Positions 56,133-64,000 of a stretch of 64,000 nucleotides of DNA are shown in pieces. The stretch is from Saururus chinensis (taxonomy: Eukaryota; Streptophyta; Magnoliopsida; Piperales; Saururaceae). Position 1 is the first letter of the stretch. Every line of letters starts with the position of its first letter. Below the pieces are notes generated by a model that did no database searches, was not told where the DNA came from, and saw nothing but the letters and a program-made list of their open reading frames with translations. Location of the stretch: the NCBI GenBank assembly GCA_035235625.1, contig CP141142.1:42201644-42265643 (forward strand), in the 5' to 3' direction. The position numbers and the translations under genes are program-made.

Positions 56133-56149
56133 TAGGGTTTTTCTGGGCT
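56133..56149 (-). promoter_or_regulatory. telo-box and site II motifs of RPL27 promoter
   Basis: AAACCCTA (telo-box) at 56133-56140 and AGCCCA (reverse of the site II core TGGGCT) at 56144-56149. A second telo-box-like AAACCCTAAA lies in the leader at about 56049-56058. This combination is typical of plant ribosomal-protein promoters. Confidence 0.75.
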
Positions 56150-56824
56150 GCGTTCAAAACCCGGAACTGGGTTCAAAATCGGACCTAACCCGATCTGGCT
56201 CGAAATTGACCCGAGTTGCGTTAGGGTCGGGTCCTACATTGAGTCGAGCTAGGTTTAAAAAAGATACCCTAATAATTTACAAGTTAGATCTAAAAAAACT
56301 TAAAAAGAGACCCAATTATACTCGAGTTTTTAATTGACTTATAAAACTATATCTAACTCGGATAATATAATTTTTTTATATTTTTTTTAAATAGGAGGAC
56401 CCAATATAGTGTGACTTAAGATAAAATCTCCGTTTCTATTTCAATTCTTCGGTTTTTTTGTTCCTATTTTAAGCATGATAAAGTCGAAAAACTTTAATCC
56501 TTATCTTAAGTCAGGTTAAGTTGGATCTAAGAAATTTGGTTCAGGTCATGTAAGAAACCCAACTTAACTTGACCCTTCTTAGGTTTTTTGGTTCCTATTT
56601 TAAGCCTGATAAAGTTGAAAAAATTTAGTTCTTATCTTAAGTCAGATTAGGTTGGGTCTAAGAAATTTGGTCCAGGTTATGTAAAAATCCCAACTTAACC
56701 TGACCCAAGATGCAACCCTCTTCTCACCTAATCTATATGTCTCTAATGTATGGGCCTTTTATGTCTCTTCACCTTAAAGGTCTTCTTCTCAAAATTAGAC
56801 CCCAGGATGGTAGCATTGTGTTAC
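56150..56824. other. repeat-derived DNA upstream of RPL27
   Basis: Contains blocks of the GGGTTGGGT/GACCCGA kind seen in other MITE-like segments here, and a 131-bp tandem duplication (next entry). No gene. Confidence 0.5.
56451..56712 (+). repeat. 131-bp tandem duplication
   Basis: TTCCTATTTTAAGC(A/C)TGATAA at 56461 recurs at 56592, and the following CTTATCTTAAGTCAG, TCTAAGAAATTTGGT and CCCAACTTAAC blocks repeat with the same spacing. Confidence 0.88.
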
Positions 56825-59800
56825 TGTCACAGCCCGGGTTTTTCAAACCATTTTCCAGTAAATTTCATGAAAAATTTTTGCAATATAACGGCTATATTTT
56901 GTGAAAATTGACAAAAATCGAAACTTGTGAAAACATTTTATATTTCTCACATCATCAATTTAAAATCACACAACCTTAAACTTTCTTTTAAATCATCAAA
57001 ACATACCGACTAAACACCCGGGTGTGAGATCAAACAAACACACATAAAAACACGAGTGCCATGGCCATGGGCTTAAATACACATCTCCCAGGCATAGCTG
57101 AGTACAAGTCCGATAACAGTCCCAATATAAACAGTCCATATACAAGTCCAAAATAATACATGCATAAGCTCTCAACTCGCCCAATACATGTATACTCAAA
57201 ATTTGCATCAGATCGTGGCATAACTAAACAAAAGAAACTGAACAGTCAAAAATCGACCTGAAGTCCGCAAGTCTGTCCTCTCCTCCAAAACTAAGTCCCG
57301 CCTACGAAGCTCTCGTGCTGGGACCCGCAGAAGTCACTAGAGGATCTGAAATTCAGTAGAGGAAAAGTGAGTATTTTCATACTCAGTAGAAAATACCCAG
57401 TAGGGGATTTCTAACAATGAACTTGTAAGCCTAAACGTAGTTGCCTTCATGAAGCATAACATGAAGCAACAAAACATGGCAATCAAAGTCTCTCAAAATA
57501 TGATGCTCACAACCACACACATATCACGAACTCATGTTCGTTCCATCTTTCCACACAATCCTACGCATATACCTACACTTACTGTCTTACTTAACTCTTA
57601 CACTTACAGTCTTGATCTTACAGTCATACTCAACACATACACTTACGATCGACACCTAGAGCTCATTATCAAACTAATAAGCTCCAATGTCGATGGAAAG
57701 GAATGCCACTGGGGCGTCACCTTAACCTCTGGAGAGTACTAGACGCCATGGACTTTTCCGAAGGTAAGGTACACCTATGCTCATGGGGCACAGGATCAAA
57801 CAGGTAAGAGTAGTTCCATGATACTACTTACCTGAGCGCGCAAACATAAACGGCCACACATTAGGGTCATACAATTGCCCATACTTTAGGGTCTTATAGT
57901 GCCAATGCCACTCTTGGGCAGAATCATACGGTGCTCTCAATAGAGCATCAACCGTCTGGGCTTAATTACAGCACACAGACCAACTCCCGCAGGATACACA
58001 CCATGGCTAGACAGGAGAAATGCTTAGCCGATTAATCACCGGCTAGCTCAACCACGGAACTTAATCCGTCAAACTACTAAAGTCTCAAACTCATAAGGTT
58101 AACATTTTAGTTTTTACTTAACATTCCAGTTTGAATTAAATACGTTATGCTCGAGTAATTTTCCTCTGAAATCATACTATCATAAAGTCTCTCGATGAAC
58201 TCAAAACTACGTCTGTTTTCCCCGAGAACCCTGAAGCTTTCCGCTCATGGCATCAAAGCCTGATCCAATCCAAACTAATCTCAGCCCATCAAGCGTATAC
58301 ATATCGATACCATCGATATAAACATTCATCATTCCATATGTATATGTCCATCCACACACATCTAACCAAACCCTACTTACGATTATAGCACATCCATTAT
58401 ATGCATAAACCATTGCATACGTGTGCAGATAAATTATCCTACTAGCATGCAAATAATTACCCCATAAACCTATACATCCATCATTTGTCAAGCCAATAAC
58501 ATGTCATTTAATTAGCATTAGCATAGGCTAATATCACACCATTACACGCAATATCCATAGCATTACGCGTTATGAAGCATGTAATTAAATTGGCCCTAGC
58601 ATGCATTCTAACATACTAAGCACGCTACGATAGAATTACAAATTCAAAGCCCCCTACCTCGCTTTCTGGGCGTACGGTGTTGTCGGGGCGCACAAGCGCC
58701 AAGCGGCGTCGATGGCAACTCGGCGGGAACCCAAGCGTCGCTTTCTATAAAACAAGCTGCCCCTGGGTGCGAAAGTGCCGCAAGCTTGCCGGGGTTTACA
58801 CGATGAACTGGTCCGGTCCCGATTCAACACCCGTCGATCTCCGTGCCTCCCGTTGACGTGTACAAGAGGTGGTCGGGGGTGGACACTGCGCCCAAAAGGG
58901 CTGATATGCAAATCCAAATTCTGTGTGGTGTCTAGCTCCACCGTCAATCACCGGGCGTCGTGGCGAATCGCTGGAAGCCCAAATCGTACCGGGTAGAGGT
59001 CGACAATCGTGGTTCCGGAGGCCAAAACCCACATACAAGGGCTGGAGGGGCGTGATCTAAGGTAGAGAGGTGAGGAGGAGGAGAAACAAGGCGAGGGTGG
59101 CCAGCCACGGCCGCCGGCAAGGCCACACGACTGCTGGACAGCAAGGTTCTTGCTTCCCGGTGTGAGCTTTTGGGTGAAAAACAGGGGACGGTGGATGGGA
59201 GGAAGGTCGGAGAGGAGAAAGAAGGGCGTGGGGAGGAAGCCTCTGACCGGAGGAGGGGTGGAGAGGTGGTGGCCGGCCAGAAACGGCGCACGACGGTCAC
59301 CAAACGAAGCCCCAACGCTCCAACGGCCAAAAGAGTGAAAACCGAGCCAAAATCCGGTAGCGCGAGGAGGAGCAAGGAGGTGACGGCGGAAGCTCTAGTC
59401 GGTACCACCGGACTCGTGGCGGCCGGGTGAAGTGAGATCCGGCAAGAAACAGCGGATTCCGACCAAGGAGGAGGCGCGATGAAGGGTCCGGGAAAGCCCT
59501 CGTTTTTTCTTCCCGGACTGAAAATCTTACTGGAGTTCTGGAATGAATAGTGGTCATGGCTGGAAAGCCACGATCCACTATTCCTTTATAAGGTTTTAAT
59601 TTAATCCATATAAGCTTTTCAATATTTTTCACAACAGCCTCCCTGTTTTACACGTTGCCGCTCCCGTATACGTGCCACGCCGCCTCTAACGCGCCCAAAA
59701 GCTAATACACCTCGGGCCCACCCTTTTCACACCGAAGCTTCCCTTCGCACGGCGAAGCTTTATTTTATGCACCAAAGCCTCGACTTACGTGCCAAAACGT

Positions 59801-60015
59801 ATTTTAGGTGCAAAACCCCTTTTTGCGCGTCAAAACCTTCTCTTCACGCCAAAGGTTTAATTTACACGCAAACCTCTCCACTTACTCAAGCTCCAAACGT
59901 AACACATGTACACATACATATACGGAACAAATGCAAATTAAATATAAGGGGCAACTTGATTTATTTTCTACAAAACAAGTAGAAACCGCGGAAAAAAAAA
60001 AACCGGGTCATTACA
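56825..60015 (-). mobile_element. solo LTR of G-type family (about 3.2 kb)
   Basis: On the minus strand it begins TGTAATGACCCGG and ends GGGCTGTGACA, and is flanked by a perfect 5-bp target duplication, GTTAC (56820-56824 and 60016-60020). Blocks shared with the G2 LTR include CACATCTCCCAGGCAT (opposite strand), a GCTCT/AGAGC hairpin (57933-57946), GCCCATAC...TCTTATAGTGCC, and a TGAGTAT/ATACTCA stem-loop (57368-57385). The GC-rich stretch 58650-59480 is the LTR's upstream (U3) part; its open frames, including 154 codons on the minus strand at 58944-59408, are low-complexity and not recognisable proteins. Confidence 0.92.
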
Positions 60016-60020
60016 GTTAC

Positions 60021-60701
60021 TTGTGTAAGGGGGACTTTCCATGTTCATCACTTTATCTAGGCTCCAGACCGGGCATGTTCAGACGCCATCATGGGTGTAG
60101 ATGTGAGGCCCATCATCGTGTTATATGTAGCATTTTCATTGTGTTGTGCATTGCGCACTACTTGTCATATTTAGGGATAGAAAATGATAATTATTCAATA
60201 AACCCTCCCAACTTTGTGTGAAGTTCATAAGTTCATACGTTTTGCCCAACTAAAACTAGTTAGAAAGGTTTGTTGAATAGATTTATTGCCCTTAAGGATA
60301 CAATACTCCTTAATCTTATGTCAGAAGCACCCGAATGCAAACCACTCTTACCTAAAAAAGACATTTCCTCGCATGTTACTATTAGGAAGGGCTTGAATGT
60401 TATTATTACTGACCACAAACAAGACTCTTATTGTTTTCTTCTTGAAATAAGTATCCCATTTCGAAAATCAGTTTGTCCTCAAATAAGTGTTTCATTTGCT
60501 TAGCTGGTCTATAACCACGTTCTCCTCTTTTATGCTATTTTTATGATATTTTTATTAAATGTCTTCTATCAACTTTTTCAATGAGTTTATAAAAAAAAGA
60601 TAATTCTAAAAAAATGAATGATATAAGATGACTTAAATATATGACTTTTTCAAAATAAAAAACTTAATTTAGAAGAGTAGGCAAGGATAAGTTAGGTTTC
60701 T
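60021..60701. other. no recognised feature
   Basis: Between a solo LTR and a MITE. The frame 60270-60503 (77 codons) matches nothing I recognise. Confidence 0.4.
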
Positions 60702-60709
60702 GCTCACAG

Positions 60710-61228
60710 TAAGGGTGTAAATGGCATTCGTTTATTTGGTGTTCATTCATGTCCGTGTCCATTCGCACTTAAATGGACAATATTATTTTTTATTTGTCCC
60801 TAATACGGATGGACATGGACAAAGGTTGGCCATGTTTGCAACCGTCCATGTCCGTCAATTATATATTTTATTATTATTATTTTTACTTTATACTAAATTA
60901 CTAACTTTTGTCACATAGTTAATATTCATAAAAAGATTATAAAAAATACATATTATACTCTCACATGTCTTTTATAATATTATTATTTATTTATTTTTTA
61001 AATTATACTATCTTACTATTATTATCTTATTTTTTAATTAATTTTTTTTCTAATCACCGTTAATTTGAGAACAAAGTGGTATGTGTTAAACTTTCACATT
61101 TATTCTGTCTGTTTTTATCTATGTCCGTCATATGGACAAATGCGGACAGACAAGTACATGGTCCACATAAAAATGGATGCTTGCGGACATGCCTTGTCCA
61201 CATCCGCATCCGTCCGTTTACACCCCTA
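60710..61228. mobile_element. hAT-like MITE (519 bp)
   Basis: Termini TAAGGGTGTAAATGGC and (reverse complement) TAGGGGTGTAAACGGACGG, with many GTCCATGTCCG / CGGACATGG-type subterminal repeats. Flanks GCTCACAG (60702-60709) and ACTCGTAG (61229-61236) agree at 5 of 8 positions, and all three differences are transitions, as expected of a decayed hAT target duplication. Confidence 0.65.
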
Positions 61229-61236
61229 ACTCGTAG

Positions 61237-61731
61237 TTAAAAATGTAATGCTCAGTAGGCATGGGGCAGATTATGCAACAACAAGGCCAGAAGCAGCCGA
61301 TAATGGTGCGCACAGGCAATCAGTTACCCTGCCGTAGCTCCATCATTCTAGCATGTGCAAATGAACCCATTAACAGGTACCCATCTTACATATTGTTTTG
61401 ACAATTTGATTACACTGATGTAGCATGGCTGCTCCAACAAAAACTTTACACAAAACATATGAATTGCTTTTTTACATTATAAATAAGCCTCTCTCCTTTT
61501 ACAGTGGTCTTTTTTTTCCATTGTAGACATCAGCCTTTGGTGTGTTCTATATGGTAGGGATTTTGAAGAAAACTTTCAGTAGCTGCCACAACTCTTGCTG
61601 ATGCATGTTTCATAACCTCAAACAAGTCTCCACCCTAATCAACTCCTTCCAAGAAAATACCAATGTGAAAGACAAATTCAAACCAATCTCAGTGCAAAAT
61701 GTGCAAGAGTCTCTTCAGTTGACTACTGTAA
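61237..61731. other. no recognised feature
   Basis: No gene or terminus seen. Confidence 0.35.
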
Positions 61732-61736
61732 TACTC

Positions 61737-62383
61737 TTGGTTCATGGTATACGAGAGGAGCTCATACGTGGACGATAGAAGCAGCCTAGCACACATGCAA
61801 AGGTATGGAGGGCACGTGGAGGGCATGCTAGGGACGTGGCCCTGTCTTTTCTTTCTCATTGGCATATGGGCAACGTGCCAAGGCTGATGATTGCATAACC
61901 GACAAACACGTTCCCCACTAAGACCCAAGTGCATCATGACGAAGAACATGGGAGTAGTGGCTGACGATTGCTGCCCACTACCTAAGTGGTTGCTACACAC
62001 TCTCGTGCATAATTGCAAGACGATTATATGCGGTTGGGCTGAGTCATGAGGGTCATGTTGTAACAGCTTAGCTATGACCAGTGGGTATAAAAGGGTGGGG
62101 AAAATCATTGTAATCTAGAGGGGAATGAAGAGAGAGATGAGAAGAGAGCAATTGGGTTTGGGTTTTGGCACTAAGATTCAAACCAAGTGCTTGTGTAACA
62201 TCAAGTGCGAAAGGGTTATTTCAGGCTTAGCCTTTTTTACTTCACTTTCGTTATTTTTTATAACATGCGTGTGTTTCTTTGTGATCTTATGTGCGCTAAG
62301 AGAGTGAGAAGGTTGCTGATTGTCGGGGGAATTCAGGCTGCACAAGGCATGTGAAATCATAGCAAATTTTGGACCTTGTGACA
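61737..62383 (+). mobile_element. solo LTR (647 bp)
   Basis: TGTAATACTCTTGG at the start and GGACCTTGTGACA at the end, flanked by ACTAC (61732-61736) and AATAC (62384-62388), a 5-bp duplication with one change. A TATA box (GGTATAAAAGGGTGG, about 62083-62097) and a GA-rich leader lie in the second half. No primer-binding site follows. The family is distinct from the others in the window. Confidence 0.72.
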
Positions 62384-62433
62384 AATACCATGGTTACGAC
62401 TCTCCTTAATTTTCTCATTGACTAAAAACCATA

Positions 62434-62543
62434 TGTTGTTAATTTCCTTGATACAAGGGAGACCAAATCCCTATATTGTTGTATCTCAACTCTATAAATA
62501 GAGTTTATGTAAATCTGAAAGCAACAAGGATTCACTTTTCACA
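62434..62543 (+). mobile_element. putative short 5' LTR of a copia element
   Basis: About 110 bp from TGTTGTTAATTTCC to CTTTTCACA, containing a TATA box (TATAAATA, 62493-62500), directly followed by TGTATCGAGCC, a decayed form of the tRNA-Met primer site TGGTATCAGAGCC. The left limit is uncertain because the 3' LTR is outside the window. Confidence 0.55.
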
Positions 62544-62587
62544 TGTATCGAGCCAAACATAGATCTTGGAAATTTTTTCCAACATGA

Positions 62588-64000
62588 ATGGCCTCCACCA
62601 CCACCAACTCACTTCCCTTCTCTTATGATGAGGTTGCATCCTCCCCCTTTCCCACCGTCAAGGCCATTGCCCAAGAGATCTCTTTCAAGCTTGCTCCGTT
62701 GAACTACATGGTTTGGAAGATGCAAGTATTGCATGTCCTTCATTGCCATGGATTGCTTGGTCTTATTCAAGGTGACATGTCGCGTCCTGTTGGCGATGAC
62801 ACTGATCTGAATGTCCGCGCCTGGCTACACCTCGATCAGATGGTGTTAGCATGACTTGTGGCCTTCATTTCTAAAGATGTGATTCCTCAAGTCATGCTCT
62901 GTGACTCTGCCTTCGGTTTTTGGAGCACTATGGAAACTCTTTATGGCAAGTTGATGCGCACATGCATCCAAGGTGTGAAAAGCGAACTTCATTCGCTTTC
63001 TAAAGGCTCTCTTTCAGTCGCCGATGGCCACACCTTAGCCATGGCCAGGTGGATGATGATGACTTCATTATTTTACTTATGAAAGGGCTAGGTCCTGAAT
63101 TTGATCCAGCATGTGTTGTGATTCAACTGGCCAAAGAATTTTTGTATGTGGATGAAGTCGCAGCTCTTTTTCTTGATTTTGAATTATGCCTTACGGGTAA
63201 TTCCTCTTCTTCACCAATGGTTTTCTTCTCTTCCAAAACTTCTTCTCGCAGCCACCATGGAGGATCATCCAATGGAGGGGGGTGTCGTGGGTCTGCTCCT
63301 ATCTCCTCGCCAGCCTTGGGTCATTCTGATGGGAGGGGGCCGACCAATAATGCCTCACGAGGTCGTGGATAGGGTTCTCGATGTGGTCGAGTGCGAGCAA
63401 AACCAATAACGGAAGATTACTCGTCTGTCTATTGCTACCGATGCAAGTTTCCAAATCATAAAGCCAATGTCTGTCAAGCTGCGGCCATCACCGACACTAA
63501 ACCTGTGCAGAACTTTAATGCCATGTATCTTCATGACTCACCTGATGGAGAGTGGTACCCTGATACCGGTGCGACAAGTCACATGACTCCGGATGCTACT
63601 CGGCTCGAAGGCATGGTCCCCTATCATGGTGTTGATCGTGTTTATGTAGGCAATGGGATGGATCTTCCCATATCACATATTAGTCAGAAATCTTTCACTC
63701 CCTTTCTACCTCTTCTTGAGAAAGTATTGGTTGTACCTTCCCTCACTAAAAAATTGGTCAAGTGTCTCTCAATTTACAAGAGGGCATCATTGTTATTTTT
63801 CTTTTTATCCATGGGGCTTTACAATGAAGGATTTGCAAACAGGAAAACTTTTACTGAAAGGACCTAAGGCTGGGGGTCTCTATCAACTTGGTGGTGGGCC
63901 GACGACATCCAAGGACTATGTAGGACTCGTTTGCAATAAATAAAGCACTGATCTTTGGCATAATCGCCTCGGGCATCCTTCTTCTCGAATCATGGAGTCA
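62588..64000 (+). pseudogene. Ty1/copia gag-pol, decayed, runs off the right edge
   Basis: Gag part: MASTTTNSLPF, KLAPLNYMVWKMQV, FGFWSTMETLYGK, ELHSLSKGSLS, FIILLMKGLGPEFD. A CCHC zinc knuckle follows (CYRCKFPNHKANVC, CX2CX4HX4C), then the copia protease active site WYPDTGATSHMT and the pre-integrase region ending LWHNRLGHPSS at the window edge. Breaks are: stop TGA at 62852-62854, frameshift near 63040-63060, stop TAG at 63370-63372, frameshift near 63740-63760, and stop TAA at about 63940. Gag would package element RNA, and the protease would cleave the polyprotein. The reverse transcriptase lies outside the window if present. Confidence 0.9.

Noticed and set aside
58944..59408. 154-codon open frame on the minus strand
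   Set aside because: Lies in the GC-rich part of a solo LTR with exact ends and target duplication. Ser/Pro/Leu low-complexity sequence with overlapping frames on both strands.

Overview
This window is nuclear DNA of a flowering plant. The evidence is a MIR160 microRNA precursor, an intron-containing gene for a small CYSTM-type cysteine-rich membrane protein, a plant-style cytosolic ribosomal protein eL27 gene with telo-box and site II promoter motifs, and a dense load of Ty3/gypsy chromoviruses, Ty1/copia, Stowaway, hAT-like and Mutator-like elements. I cannot place the species more precisely from sequence alone. Only three ordinary host genes are well supported: MIR160 (minus strand, 5538-5620), CYSTM (plus strand, 48951-49394, three exons) and RPL27 (minus strand, 55606-56013).

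Layout. 1-12 kb holds solo LTRs (312-1210; 11054-11824), a cluster of Stowaway-like MITEs (1950-3473), the MIR160 locus and its upstream region (about 5.5-7.6 kb), a hAT-like element (7616-8575) and a long-TIR element (about 10335-12365). 13.0-35.3 kb is a nested retrotransposon block. A Tekay/Del-like chromovirus with LTRs of about 3.5 kb is present as a 5' part (A': LTR 13885-17486 plus gag) and a separate 3' part (A: integrase end, chromodomain and LTR, 29157-33641). A family with a 4.9-kb LTR (G) occurs as G2 (21479-26358 plus gag/pol remnants) and as fragments. A third chromovirus (B) has its integrase split by the A fragment (28590-29156 and 33642-34351) and ends in a short LTR (34388-35239). 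A solo LTR (18718-20414) is nested in the A' remains.

35-48 kb is intergenic repeat-derived DNA: a solo LTR (37195-38305), an LTR end (39790-40349), a Mutator-type MITE with a perfect 9-bp target duplication (40720-40874), a duplicated trinucleotide-rich unit, a 32-bp minisatellite and a hAT-like element. 48-57 kb carries the CYSTM and RPL27 genes separated by small DNA elements. 56.8-64 kb holds a 3.2-kb solo LTR of the G type (56825-60015), a hAT-like element, another solo LTR (61737-62383) and the 5' part of a decayed copia element that runs off the right edge.

The most unusual signal is in the long LTRs. They carry series of small hairpins whose stems vary in sequence but remain paired while the loop stays constant (GTTCC-TGTGT-GGAAC and relatives). 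They also hold tandem arrays whose every unit folds into a hairpin, and a TGAGT...ACTCA stem-loop recurs about 480-540 nt from the LTR 3' end in several gypsy LTR families here. Transposon genes are broken by stop codons (CAG to TAG, probable CGA to TGA) and frameshifts. None looks autonomous.
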